A stretch of 64,000 nucleotides of DNA from Desulfopila sp. IMCC35006. GTDB lineage: Bacteria; Desulfobacterota; Desulfobulbia; Desulfobulbales; Desulfocapsaceae. Made by a program: the position numbers and the translations under genes. The DNA is taken from assembly GCF_005116645.1 (NCBI RefSeq), contig NZ_SWCM01000011.1, forward strand, positions 62,001-126,000, in the 5' to 3' direction. Shown here one piece after another: positions 53,069 to 62,477 of the stretch. How positions within the stretch are numbered: the first letter of the stretch is position 1; each line of letters opens with the position of its first letter. The notes under the pieces were generated by a model that was given only the letters and a program-made list of their open reading frames with translations, searched no databases and had not been told where the DNA came from.

Positions 53069-54742
53069 TCAATTCCCAGCCATCATTGCTGCCACATCTT
53101 CTTCGGGGGAGGAGATACTCTTTATATCAAACTGTTCTATCAGTTTTTTTGCTACATTTGGTGACAAAAACCCCGGAAGAGTTGGTCCGAGACGAATTCC
53201 CTTGACTCCTAATGAAAGCAATGCCAACAGGACCAGAACTGCTTTCTGTTCGTACCAAGCAATATCAAAAGAGAGAGGAAGTTCATTAATATCCTTGAGG
53301 CCAAAGGCTTTCTGAAGCTCTAAAGCTATCACTGCTAAGGAATACGAATCGTTGCATTGGCCGGCGTCAAGAATACGGGGAATACCACCAATGTCACCAA
53401 GATCCAGTTTCAGGTATTTATATTTTGCACATCCAGCCGTTAGGATAACGGCGTCTTTGGGTAATAGTTTGGCAACTTGTGTGTAATAGTCACGGGTCTT
53501 ATGACGGCCATCGCAACCGGCCATGACCACGAACCGCTTGATCGCCCCAGATTTTACCGCATCTATAATCTTGTCTTTCAAGTCCATCACTTGGCTATGG
53601 CCGAATCCACCAACAATAGCCCCAGACTCGATCTGTTCGGGAGGTTTGCAGTTTTGGGCTGTTTCGATAATTTTCGAGAAATCTTTTGCTTTACCATCCT
53701 CGCGGTCGGGGATATGGACACAACCATCGAACCCGACAGCACCGGTAGTAAAGATTCGGTCCATATGCTCCGGTTTAGGAGGAACAATGCAGTTAGATGT
53801 GAAAAGAATTGGACCATTAAACGAGTCGAGGTCTTTTTTTTGCAGCCACCATGCATTGCCATAATTACCAACTAAATGACTGTATTGTTTAAGTTTAGGG
53901 TAATAATGGGCTGGTAACATTTCACTGTGGGTGTATATATCGATCCCTTTATCTTTGGTCTGCTCCAATAATTCATGGAGATCAACTAAGTCATGGCCCG
54001 TCACAAGAATGCCTGGATTATTACCAACGCCTAGATTAACAGTGGTCATTCCGCAGGTGCCGTAACCGTCATTATTTGCCTGATCAAGTAGGGCCATGGT
54101 CTCTACACCCATTTGTCCTGTTTTCAAGACCAAGGCCATGAGGTCATCTTTGGTTAATGCAGGATCAACCAGGGCGGCAAGACCTTCCATCAAAAACTCG
54201 AATATCTTACGGCTGTGTTTTTTCAGCTGGTAGGCATGTTCAGCATAGGCGCAAAGCCCTTTCAAACCGTACTGGATGGTAGCCTTAAGAGAACGTTCAT
54301 CTTCATCAATTATTTCCAGCCACCCTCCGCTCCCACTTGCAGCTCTGGCAAGAAGATCGGTTTCATCGGTAAAGGTCCATGTTGCACATTCGGGAACTGT
54401 CTGTGCAAAGTCTTTGCCATGAGTTTCACTGTGGGCCTTTAAAACCCTATCCTTCAATTGCTCCCGAAGGGTAACACTCTGTTTGATAAAACCTATAAAA
54501 TCACTCCTGCTAAAGTTTGCATTTGTTATTGTGGCAAACATACCTTTGTCGATAAAGAAAGCGATCTCCTCATCGTAAATATTAAACTCTTTCCCTTTAA
54601 CACCCCAAACCGAGATCCCCTTGAGCGTCCAAATAAAGAGATCCTGAAGGTTGGCGATTTCTTCCTTTTTGCCGCAAACACCTTGGATGGTGCACCCGGT
54701 ATTTTTTGCGGTTTCCTGACACTGATGACAGAACATAGACAT
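53069..54742 (-). CDS. hcp: Hydroxylamine reductase / hybrid cluster protein
   Basis: A 557-residue Hcp. The N-terminal iron-sulfur motif is C-x2-C-x8-C-x5-C (CHQCQETAKNTGCTIQGVC), the spacing of the class found in strict anaerobes. The hybrid-cluster ligands are in the C-terminal half (GHDLVDLHELLE, ILFTSNCIVPP, VILTAGCAKYKYLKL, DAGQCNDSYSLAVIA). It reduces hydroxylamine or, more likely in cells, nitric oxide. The ATG at 54742 follows GAAGGAG. A strong palindrome at 54860-54893 probably controls it. Confidence 0.94.
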   Translation of the reverse strand: MSMFCHQCQETAKNTGCTIQGVCGKKEEIANLQDLFIWTLKGISVWGVKGKEFNIYDEEIAFFIDKGMFATITNANFSRSDFIGFIKQSVTLREQLKDRVLKAHSETHGKDFAQTVPECATWTFTDETDLLARAASGSGGWLEIIDEDERSLKATIQYGLKGLCAYAEHAYQLKKHSRKIFEFLMEGLAALVDPALTKDDLMALVLKTGQMGVETMALLDQANNDGYGTCGMTTVNLGVGNNPGILVTGHDLVDLHELLEQTKDKGIDIYTHSEMLPAHYYPKLKQYSHLVGNYGNAWWLQKKDLDSFNGPILFTSNCIVPPKPEHMDRIFTTGAVGFDGCVHIPDREDGKAKDFSKIIETAQNCKPPEQIESGAIVGGFGHSQVMDLKDKIIDAVKSGAIKRFVVMAGCDGRHKTRDYYTQVAKLLPKDAVILTAGCAKYKYLKLDLGDIGGIPRILDAGQCNDSYSLAVIALELQKAFGLKDINELPLSFDIAWYEQKAVLVLLALLSLGVKGIRLGPTLPGFLSPNVAKKLIEQFDIKSISSPEEDVAAMMAGN

Positions 54743-55057
54743 GTTTTTCTCCTTCAATTTCAAAAAAATGATTGGTTAGATAAATGTAGCTCGTTGATTG
54801 ATCGAATCTAGCCCATTCGGGGCTGAGTAACACCTTCTTTTCTATAGTTATCAGACTTTATAAATAAAATTGACATATATCAATTTTATTTATCACCCAT
54901 ATGATAATATGTGATTAACCTAAAGTAAGGTGACTTCTCAATCAATTAAGAAGAGTGAAATGGCTCAGGCTTTTGTGGTTTCTTTATGCCCAGGCACCTT
55001 TGAACAGGTAACGGGTATGACAAAGTCCGAGAAAGTAGTTTTTGGCGGGGCGCAATT
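54743..55057. other. Divergent intergenic region between hcp and the VOC gene
   Basis: 315 bases. It holds the long palindrome at 54860-54893 and a weaker TCAC...GTGA pair at about 54892-54914; no gene. Confidence 0.5.
54860..54893. promoter_or_regulatory. 14-bp-arm palindrome with FNR/HcpR-like core upstream of hcp
   Basis: Perfect arms ATAAATAAAATTGA / TCAATTTTATTTAT with a 6-base centre. The core TTGACATATATCAA resembles CRP/FNR-family sites, which include HcpR sites that control hcp in anaerobes. It lies ~118 bases before the hcp start. Confidence 0.7.
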
Positions 55058-55405
55058 GTGCAAATAAGAACATCAAATACCATACTATACTGCCAAAAAT
55101 GGACGGAAACAGTTGCTTTCTATAGAGATGTGCTCAAACTCGATGTTCATTTCGCAAATGAGTGGTTTGTTGAGTTTTCTATAAATAATTGTGCAAGGTT
55201 AAGTATTGCAAACGAAGAAAACGCAACAATAAAGAGCTGTAACGGCAAAGGTATTACTGTTAGTTTTCAAGTAGATGATAATCAAAGTATGCATAATTAC
55301 TTAATGGAATCGGGGGTCAGTCCAACCCCGACAAAGGTGCTTTGGGGATCAACAGTATTTTATATTTATGATCCTGAAGGCAATAGAATTGAAATTTGGT
55401 CGTAA
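55058..55405 (+). CDS. VOC (glyoxalase/bleomycin-resistance) superfamily protein
   Basis: A 115-residue single VOC module: TILYCQKWTETVAFYRDVLK at the start, ARLSIANEE in the middle and FYIYDPEGNRIEIWS at the end. The metal-ligand Glu in the last motif is present. The substrate is unknown. The start is GTG 55058 with a weak G-rich site; no later start fits the fold. Codon use is AT-richer than its neighbours. Confidence 0.72.
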   Translation: MQIRTSNTILYCQKWTETVAFYRDVLKLDVHFANEWFVEFSINNCARLSIANEENATIKSCNGKGITVSFQVDDNQSMHNYLMESGVSPTPTKVLWGSTVFYIYDPEGNRIEIWS

Positions 55406-55554
55406 GTGCTCGACAATGGTGACGGTGAGTGGGCCTCCTGGTATTTGTGACTAACAGGCAGCATCAATCCTCTGGATTATCGATGAGCTGAGAGGTGATT
55501 GAGTAAAAAATGCTCAACATGGAAAAAATCTCAACATGAATCAAAAGGTCAATT

Positions 55555-56103
55555 ATGGATAAAGAAAAAAATAGCATCAGGATGCCGCTAAAGGCAATTC
55601 GTCTGGCAGTGCTCACTTCAACTGTCTGTTCTATTATCACCCTGAGTCATGCATCTGAAGTATACCTCTCGCCTAAACATTCGCCGAAACAACCTAATGA
55701 GCTGCACCTTTCTCATGATTTGCAAGAGGTCTTAAATCAGGAAATGAATGAGATTGAGAAAGGGATGATGGCAATCATCCCTGCAATTGCAGCCGGCAAT
55801 TGGCAGTCAATTGCCGAATTGGCGCAAAAAATTAAAGATAGTTTTATTCTCAAACAAAAGCTTACCGAAGACCAGATGAAAGAACTTCATCATTCTTTGC
55901 CGACCGGATTTATTGCAATGGATCAAATCTTTCACGCAACCGCCGGGAAATTGGCCCATGCCGCTCATCGAGGCGATGGAGAACTTGTGAACTTTTATTT
56001 CTATAAGCTTCACAGTCAATGCATGAATTGCCACTCAAAATATGCATCCAAACGTTTTTCTAACTTAAAAAGCAGCCAACAGGCTGAGACAGATCATCAT
56101 TAA
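55555..56103 (+). CDS. Cytochrome c'-like monohaem protein
   Basis: A 182-residue exported protein. A signal peptide covers ~1-33 (IRLAVLTSTVCSIITLSHAS), then a helical domain ends with the haem site CMNCHSKYASKRF near the C-terminus. The four-helix layout with a C-terminal CxxCH is that of cytochromes c', which bind NO and CO in the periplasm. Its place between hcp and dsrA supports a role near nitrogen-oxide or sulfur chemistry, but no partner is proven. Confidence 0.7.
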   Translation: MDKEKNSIRMPLKAIRLAVLTSTVCSIITLSHASEVYLSPKHSPKQPNELHLSHDLQEVLNQEMNEIEKGMMAIIPAIAAGNWQSIAELAQKIKDSFILKQKLTEDQMKELHHSLPTGFIAMDQIFHATAGKLAHAAHRGDGELVNFYFYKLHSQCMNCHSKYASKRFSNLKSSQQAETDHH

Positions 56104-56254
56104 AGACGATTAAATGCTCCACCAGCATCAATCGCTCACGGTCGTTTTTGTGACTTAGGAATGATTTAACACCAATTTCACCAGGCTTACTTGGGGGTCT
56201 TGTCCCTGAGGTAACTATAGAATTGTGCCCGATTACTCAATCAGGAGAAAGGAT

Positions 56255-57493
56255 ATGATTAAAGCCAATAATGGTAATAAGATAGAAGAAGTAACCTCCT
56301 CCCAAGATAATACATTCCTCAATCCAACACCCATGCTCGATGAGTTGGAAAACGGGCCTTGGCCCAGTTTTATTTCCGGTCTTAAAGAATTAGCCGAACG
56401 CACCAGAAAACCAATATTGAGAGGCCTGCTGGACCAGCTTGAGTACTCCTATCAGACCAAGACGGGCTACTGGCAGGGAAGTCTCGTGACGGTTCACGGT
56501 TATGGCAGTGGGGTTGTCGGTCGCCGCAGTATGATCAAGGATAAGATTCCAGAGGCTGCCGAGTTTCATACCTTCCGTGTACAACCCGCTCCCGGGTTGC
56601 ACTACAACACGAAGATGTTACGTAATCTCTGCGATACCTGGGAAAAGCATGGTTCCGGATTAATTGCTCTGCATGGGCAGACCGGAGATATCATGCTGCA
56701 GGGAATTGAAGAGGCTAAAGTACAGGAATGTTTTGATGAGATTAACCAGGCAGGTTGGGATCTTGGCGGGGCAGGGGCAGCCATGCGGTCTGCTGCCTCG
56801 TGTGTTGGTCCCGCCCGATGTGAACATGCCTGTTATGACACTTTAAAGCTGCATTACAAAACAATAACCCATTTTGTCAGTGAAATTCACCGGCCACAAT
56901 ATAATTATAAATTCAAATTCAAATTTTCCGGATGCCCCAACGACTGCACCAACTCAATCTTTCGCTCTGATATGGCGGTCATCGGCATGTGGAGAGATGC
57001 GATCCAGGTGGATGCTGCTGCGGTACAAACCTGGATTGACAAAAACAGCATTGATTCCCTGGTGAATATTGTCATCAATAATTGTCCGACCCGCGCCATC
57101 TTATTGAAGAAAGGGACAATGGTCATCGATAACAAAAACTGTATCCATTGTATGCACTGCATAAACGTAATGCCCCAAGCCCTTTCTCCTGGAAAAGAAC
57201 GAGGAGTGACCCTGCTCCTTGGCGGCAAAAACGTCCTGAAAGTAGGCACAATGGGTGGGACAATGATCGTGCCGTTCCTCAAGATGGAAACGGATGAAGA
57301 TGTGGAGGACTTCATACACCTCAGTGAAACCATCATTGAATGGTGGAATGATAATGGTTTTGATCACGAGCGCATCGGAGAAACAATTGAACGAGTCGGG
57401 TTGAAGCAGTTTCTTGATGGCGTAGGTTTGGAAGCCTCGATCGATATGGTTACACAACCACGTAGTAATCCCTACTACAAATCTGAATATTGA
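56255..57493 (+). CDS. dsrA: Dissimilatory sulfite reductase alpha subunit, oxidative type
   Basis: A 412-residue DsrA with the TPMLDELENGPWPSFISGLK start, sirohaem/[4Fe-4S] cysteines CVGPARCEHAC and FSGCPNDCTN, and a ferredoxin insert CIHCMHCINVMPQALSPG. Together with DsrB it catalyses the six-electron step between sulfide-level sulfur and sulfite. The DsrB partner is clearly of the oxidative type, so the enzyme likely runs from sulfide or DsrC-bound sulfur to sulfite. The ATG at 56255 follows AGGAGAAAGG. Confidence 0.92.
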   Translation: MIKANNGNKIEEVTSSQDNTFLNPTPMLDELENGPWPSFISGLKELAERTRKPILRGLLDQLEYSYQTKTGYWQGSLVTVHGYGSGVVGRRSMIKDKIPEAAEFHTFRVQPAPGLHYNTKMLRNLCDTWEKHGSGLIALHGQTGDIMLQGIEEAKVQECFDEINQAGWDLGGAGAAMRSAASCVGPARCEHACYDTLKLHYKTITHFVSEIHRPQYNYKFKFKFSGCPNDCTNSIFRSDMAVIGMWRDAIQVDAAAVQTWIDKNSIDSLVNIVINNCPTRAILLKKGTMVIDNKNCIHCMHCINVMPQALSPGKERGVTLLLGGKNVLKVGTMGGTMIVPFLKMETDEDVEDFIHLSETIIEWWNDNGFDHERIGETIERVGLKQFLDGVGLEASIDMVTQPRSNPYYKSEY

Positions 57494-57515
57494 TGAGGAT
57501 ATAGAGGAGAAGACC

Positions 57516-58592
57516 ATGAACAGCATAAGAACCTGGAAAACCATTGAATCAGGCCCTCGTGATTATCAGGAAGCTCTCCATCCTGTCGCAAAAAAAAATT
57601 ATGGCAAATGGCACTACCACGAGATGCCCAAACCCGGAGTTTTAAAACATATTGCCGAAAGTGGTGATGTTCTTTTCACGGTCAGGGCCGGCACTCCGCG
57701 TCAGGATTCGGTCGATCTGATCAGACGGATGTGCGATATAGCAGATAAGTATGCAGATGGCTATCTTCGTTTTACCGTTCGTAATAATGTGGAATTCTTG
57801 ACACCACATGAGGCAAACGTTGAGTTGTTGATCACAGAGCTTGCGGCAATCGGCCTTCCTGTCGGAGGAGCTGGTCCCTGCGTTTCTGCAATAGCTCACA
57901 CACAGGGGTGGTTGCATTGTGATATTCCGGCAACCGATGCCTCGGGAGTGGTCAAGGCCCTCATGGACAACTTGATTGAAGATTTTAAGAATTGGCGGAT
58001 GCCAAGCAAGGTGCGGCTTTCTACTTCCTGTTGCGCCATTAACTGTGGTGGCCAGGTAGACATTGCCATTGTTGTCAAACACACCCGCCCGCCCCGCATC
58101 AATCACGAGATCCTGGGAAATATATGTGAAATGCCCAAGGTTGTCGCTCGCTGTCCGGTTGCAGCAATACGACCGGAAGTTGTCAATGACAAACCATCTC
58201 TTATTGTCGACAATGATAAATGCATGTACTGCGGAGCCTGTTTTGGTGCCTGCCCGGCAATGGAAATTAATCATCCGGAACATTCAAAATTTGCGATCTG
58301 GGTGGGCGGCAAAAATTCCAATGCCCGTTCTAAACCCTCCGTTATGAGCCTGGTCGCTCATAATCTGCCTAATAATCCACCGCGCTGGCCGGAAGTCACA
58401 GAGGTTGTCGCTCAAATCTTAGCAGCTTTTAAAAAAGAGGGCCGGCCTTGGGAGCGAATGGGAGAGTGGATAGCGCGGGTCGGCTGGAAACATTTTTTTG
58501 AAACAACCGGGCTGGTTTTCGACAAGGATATGATAGACAGCTATCGTCATGCCAGAACCACATTTAACCAATCGGCACATATTCGTTTTTAG
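57516..58592 (+). CDS. dsrB: Dissimilatory sulfite reductase beta subunit, oxidative type
   Basis: A 358-residue DsrB. The start LHPVAKKNYGKWHYHEMPKP, HTQGWLHCDIPATDASG, cluster region TSCCAINCGGQVDIAI and the ferredoxin motif CMYCGACFGACPAMEI match DsrB of phototrophic sulfur oxidisers. The reductive enzymes of Desulfovibrio read CCINMCGAVHCSDI at the same place and have CMYCGNCYTMCPALP. The last residues (SAHIRF) also follow the oxidative pattern. It starts 22 bases after dsrA and is followed by dsrL, with no dsrD between. Confidence 0.9.
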   Translation: MNSIRTWKTIESGPRDYQEALHPVAKKNYGKWHYHEMPKPGVLKHIAESGDVLFTVRAGTPRQDSVDLIRRMCDIADKYADGYLRFTVRNNVEFLTPHEANVELLITELAAIGLPVGGAGPCVSAIAHTQGWLHCDIPATDASGVVKALMDNLIEDFKNWRMPSKVRLSTSCCAINCGGQVDIAIVVKHTRPPRINHEILGNICEMPKVVARCPVAAIRPEVVNDKPSLIVDNDKCMYCGACFGACPAMEINHPEHSKFAIWVGGKNSNARSKPSVMSLVAHNLPNNPPRWPEVTEVVAQILAAFKKEGRPWERMGEWIARVGWKHFFETTGLVFDKDMIDSYRHARTTFNQSAHIRF

Positions 58593-58602
58593 GAGCGGAA
58601 CT

Positions 58603-60345
58603 ATGCAAATAAATCCGAAAGAATCGAACTCTCTTCTTGATTCAGCATTAAACTATCATTTTCCTGAATACAGTGAAGAACAGGGGATAAAGAAAGTTGT
58701 TGCCTTTGGAGATCATAGCCACAAATGCCCCATCTATGTCAAGCAGACTCCTTCATGCACTGCGGGGTGCCCGGCCGGCAATGATATCCGCGCCTGGCTC
58801 ACCCTGGTCCAGCATACCGAAAAAAGACATCGCAATTGGCAGGAATCATACGAATCAGCCTGGCATGAAGCAAGCAAGACCACACCGTTTCCTGCCGTCT
58901 GCGGTCGGGTCTGTCCTCACCCCTGTGAAATTAAATGTAACCGGAGCAAAAAAGATGATGGTGCCGTTAATATCAGTTCCTTTGAGCGTTTTATCGGGGA
59001 CTACGGCATCAATGCCGGATTACGGCATAAAAAACTTACGGCAGAGATCAAGGACAAAAAAGTCGCGATAATAGGTGCCGGTCCCGCCGGTCTAAGCTGC
59101 GCCTTTCAGCTGGCACGACGCGGTTTTCCGGCAACCGTATTCGAGGCCTTTGCCGAACCGGGAGGAATGCTGCGATATGGCATCCCTGCCTATCGATTAC
59201 CACGCAATATTCTGGATGGTGAGATTGAGGCCATTGTCGAGACTGGAGTAAATATCATCTGCAATACGGTTATTGGCATCGATAAATCCCTTGATGAACT
59301 GACAGCCGAGTTTGATAAAATTTTCATTGGTATCGGCGCTCATAAGGGAGTCCGGCTTGGGGTCGAGGGAGAAGATGCTCCCAACGTATTCAGCGCGGTG
59401 CGGTTTCTGAAGATGATTAACTCCGGTGAGCCGCTGCATCTGGGCTCCAGGGTGATTGTCGTTGGTGGTGGCCATAGCGCTCTCGTCATCGCCCGCGTCG
59501 CCCGGCGCCTCGGAGCAGAGGTCACGGTGTTATATCGGAGAACCATTGTTGAGATGCCTGCCACAGAGGAAGAAGTAAGCGAAGCGTTGGACGAAGGTAT
59601 TGATATTCGATACCTGATCGCTCCAGTTGGCATCCGAACCGAAGATGACCGAGCTGTTGCGGTGCTGTGCACCCAAATGAGACTTGGAGAGCTCGACAAC
59701 ACCGGCCGGCGCCAGCCAATCCCTGTTGAAAATTCTCATATCGAAGTAGAGTGCACCGCTCTGATTCTGGCGATAAGTCAGCGCCCTGACTGGCAAGATG
59801 TCAAACGGTACGTCAGCACAAACGGCTGGCTCAAACCTGACGAAAATTGGTCCATCGATGAATCCATTTATGCAGGTGGCGACGTTATAAGCCCTGATCG
59901 GGTAACTACTGCCATCGGCCATGGCCGCCTGGCAGCAGAACGAATAGCAGCTCGACTGGAAGGCATACCTTTCCAGGCACCGAGGTACTCGGAGATCATC
60001 ACCGAAGAAAAATTGCGCCTCACCTATTACGAAAAGAGAGAACGCAATGAACGTCGATGGATGCCTGTAAACAATCGCTTCACCGGTACCATTGATCTGG
60101 AGATTGATTTTGGCATAACTGAGGAGCAGTTCCGTGCAGAAGCTTTGCGCTGTATGAGCTGTGGCCTGTGCTTTGAATGTGACCAGTGCAGGATATTCTG
60201 TCCCCAGGAAGCGATTTCAGGATTTCCTGGCAATCCGGTTGGACAGGTTATGTATACAGACTATACAAAGTGTATTGGCTGCCACATCTGCGCCCTGACA
60301 TGTCCCTGTGGTTACATCCAGATGGGGATGGGAGAAGGGCTTTAA
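58603..60345 (+). CDS. dsrL: DsrL, NAD(P)H oxidoreductase partner of DsrAB
   Basis: A 580-residue iron-sulfur flavoprotein. The N-terminal part has a GltD-like Fe-S domain (CTAGCPAGNDIRAWL, CGRVCPHPCEIKC). FAD fold VAIIGAGPAGLSCAFQLARR and NAD(P) fold IVVGGGHSALVIARVARR follow, then a C-terminal ferredoxin with two clusters (CMSCGLCFECDQC...CP and CIGCHICALTCPCG). In sulfur oxidisers DsrL takes the electrons released by DsrAB to NAD(P)+. The R-R after strand 2 of the nucleotide fold (LYRRTIVEMP) favours NADP(H), an inference. It starts 10 bases after dsrB. Confidence 0.9.
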   Translation: MQINPKESNSLLDSALNYHFPEYSEEQGIKKVVAFGDHSHKCPIYVKQTPSCTAGCPAGNDIRAWLTLVQHTEKRHRNWQESYESAWHEASKTTPFPAVCGRVCPHPCEIKCNRSKKDDGAVNISSFERFIGDYGINAGLRHKKLTAEIKDKKVAIIGAGPAGLSCAFQLARRGFPATVFEAFAEPGGMLRYGIPAYRLPRNILDGEIEAIVETGVNIICNTVIGIDKSLDELTAEFDKIFIGIGAHKGVRLGVEGEDAPNVFSAVRFLKMINSGEPLHLGSRVIVVGGGHSALVIARVARRLGAEVTVLYRRTIVEMPATEEEVSEALDEGIDIRYLIAPVGIRTEDDRAVAVLCTQMRLGELDNTGRRQPIPVENSHIEVECTALILAISQRPDWQDVKRYVSTNGWLKPDENWSIDESIYAGGDVISPDRVTTAIGHGRLAAERIAARLEGIPFQAPRYSEIITEEKLRLTYYEKRERNERRWMPVNNRFTGTIDLEIDFGITEEQFRAEALRCMSCGLCFECDQCRIFCPQEAISGFPGNPVGQVMYTDYTKCIGCHICALTCPCGYIQMGMGEGL

Positions 60346-60533
60346 TGGCGGTGATAGAATTCCAAGTTTTCTAATTTTGAGTGGGGAAATCTGAGTAAAT
60401 CGCTTACTTTGATGATTGGTTTCATCTCCTGGCAGGGCATACCAATCCTCATCTGCCATATGCATATCCAATTCAGGCAATCCGAGATGCTTGCCTTTTG
60501 GTGTGGGAAACATTAATTGGAAAAAAACGCTTT

Positions 60534-60743
60534 TTATATATGGACGCTCACTCCTACAATTTTTCCACCAGTAGCTAAAGCGCTTTCAGTAAGCTGCTTC
60601 ATAAGTCCGGTACAAGAACCGCCATCGCCTTAGACACAGGGTAGGTCACATATAGCCAATTCGCGCACCAACGCACCAGCTGTTTCCATATAAGTTGGAT
60701 GGTTACCGACGCTTGATCCAAGAAAAACACATATTGAATTCAC
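60534..60743 (-). pseudogene. LOG-family (TIGR00730) nucleotide-binding protein, truncated with in-frame stop
   Basis: From a GTG at 60743 with an AAGGAG site, the minus strand reads SICVFLGSSVGNHPTYMETA, then a TAA where relatives have Y-G-G-G, then GSCTGLMKQLTESALATGGK and VGVSV before a stop. This is the first third of a LOG-type phosphoribohydrolase. The nonsense codon and the missing two thirds make it non-functional. Confidence 0.7.
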
Positions 60744-60793
60744 AACGCTCCTTCTAAAACCCTCCTGGCAAGATCGTCAACGGCGGGACACCA

Positions 60794-62293
60794 CTATCCG
60801 TCGTGGGCTGCCTTGACCTTCTCCCGGTCGATGGAGCCGTCGGCCTTTTTGGGCAGCGAGTCGACGAAATCGACGTACCGGGGCTTTTTGTACCGGGCGA
60901 TGCGGGAGGCGACGAAGGCCATCAGATCTTCGGGGGTCAAGGTGCTGTCTTCCGACAGCACGCAGACGGCCTTGATCCCCTCACCGAATTTGGGGTCCGG
61001 TACGCCGATCACCGAGACCTCGCGGACGTCCGGGTGCTCAATAACCACGGCCTCTACCTCCGCCGGGTAGACATTATAACCGCCAGGCTGGATGAGCTCC
61101 TTTTCCGGTTTCCGCCCCTTGAACCAGAGGAAGCCGTCCTCATCCAGGCGGCCAGTGTCGCCAGTGTGGTGCCACCCGTCCCTGAAGATCTTTTCGGTAA
61201 GTTCAGGCTGATTCCAGAAGCCCTGGAACACCAAGGGGCCCCGGACGAGGATCTCCCCCACCTCATCCGGGGCGACATCTTTGCCGGCATCGTCCACCAA
61301 TCGGACCTTCGTGAGCAGCCCGACTCGGCCGGCTGATCCTGGGCGCTCCATGGCCGGCGAAAAGCTAACCAGGCCGGAGGTCTCGGTCTGCCCGTAGAGG
61401 ATCCAGAACACGGCGCCGGTCCTCTCTTCGAAAGCGCGGATGTTGTCCGGTCCGTCAAGTCCCATGACGTGCCGGAGGGAAGAAATGTCCCGACCGTCCT
61501 TGCCCACGGCCTCGGTGAGTCGGGTGAGCATGGGCGGGAAGCTGCCCCATACCGACACATGCTCCCGCTCGGTTTCCGCCAGGGCCTGGTTCTCGTCGAA
61601 TTTCTCGATAACCACGTTTTTGCCGCCCACATGCATGACCGAAAGGGAGAGGTTCATCCCGGTCATGTGGAAGATAGGCAGCATGTTGAGATAGGCGTCC
61701 TTGGACGTTAGCCCCATGGTCGCGGCGGTCTCCATGTTGCCGCAAATGATGTTGCCGTGGCTCAGTACGGCCCCCCGGGGATGGCCGTCCACTGCAGCCG
61801 TGTATAACAGGCAGAACGGATCGTTCTCTGAAAGCGAGGTTTCGGCCAGAGGAACATCCACCGCCATGGCGTTCATGTCGGGGCTCCGGCCGTCGGGCGG
61901 ATTCCAGAAAATCGTCTGGATTCCGCCAGCCGTGCCGGTCAGGGTTTCGGCCTTTTCGGCATAGTTGCCGTCGGATATGAGGACTCGGGACCCGGAATCG
62001 ATCAGGATGAAGGTCAACTCCTCGTCCGAGAGGCGCCAGTTGAGGGGGACGACGATGGCCCCGATAGCCGACACCGCGCCGAACACCGTAAAGTAACGGT
62101 GATCGTTCTTGGCCAGGACCGCCACCCGGTCCCCTTTGCCAATACCCTTGCCGGCTAAGGTAGCGGCGAATGCATTCGAATCCCGGAGAAGTGCTTCAAA
62201 ACTGAGCCTGAGGTCACCTGCGACCACGGCGGTCCGATCCTTGTAGAGGTGGGCGTTTCGGCGGTACATATCGTAGATGGAAAAGCTGCGCAT
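60794..62293 (-). CDS. Acyl-CoA synthetase (AMP-forming, fatty-acid-CoA-ligase type)
   Basis: A 499-residue adenylate-forming enzyme. A P-loop-like motif is changed (YTAAVDGHPRGAVLSHGN instead of YTSGTTGxPKG), the adenylate-binding ILYGQTETSG is present, and the hinge and catalytic region read WHHTGDTGRLDEDGFLWFKG and end with the Lys of KPRYVDFVDSLPKKADGSID. It would activate a carboxylic acid with ATP to the CoA ester. The altered P-loop may lower activity. The gene is visibly GC-richer than its neighbours, suggesting transfer. The ATG at 62293 follows AAGGAGG. Confidence 0.82.
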   Translation of the reverse strand: MRSFSIYDMYRRNAHLYKDRTAVVAGDLRLSFEALLRDSNAFAATLAGKGIGKGDRVAVLAKNDHRYFTVFGAVSAIGAIVVPLNWRLSDEELTFILIDSGSRVLISDGNYAEKAETLTGTAGGIQTIFWNPPDGRSPDMNAMAVDVPLAETSLSENDPFCLLYTAAVDGHPRGAVLSHGNIICGNMETAATMGLTSKDAYLNMLPIFHMTGMNLSLSVMHVGGKNVVIEKFDENQALAETEREHVSVWGSFPPMLTRLTEAVGKDGRDISSLRHVMGLDGPDNIRAFEERTGAVFWILYGQTETSGLVSFSPAMERPGSAGRVGLLTKVRLVDDAGKDVAPDEVGEILVRGPLVFQGFWNQPELTEKIFRDGWHHTGDTGRLDEDGFLWFKGRKPEKELIQPGGYNVYPAEVEAVVIEHPDVREVSVIGVPDPKFGEGIKAVCVLSEDSTLTPEDLMAFVASRIARYKKPRYVDFVDSLPKKADGSIDREKVKAAHDG

Positions 62294-62427
62294 ACACATC
62301 CTCCTTGGTTTTTCGTCCAAAAACCCCTCACTAAATAAGAATTAACTGATCCCTTACAGCAACGGAACATATCAATGAAAATGAGACATCATTACGACTA
62401 ATTTAGACTCACTCGGGGACTGGTAAC

Positions 62428-62465
62428 GATTCGTTCAAATATTGCAGTTGAAAATTTATAGAATC
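62428..62465. repeat. Dispersed repeat, copy 2
   Basis: Close match to 6938-6977 (shared GATTCGTTCAAATATT core), again about 135 bases upstream of a minus-strand gene start, here the acyl-CoA ligase. Confidence 0.5.
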
Positions 62466-62477
62466 ATGCCGATGATA

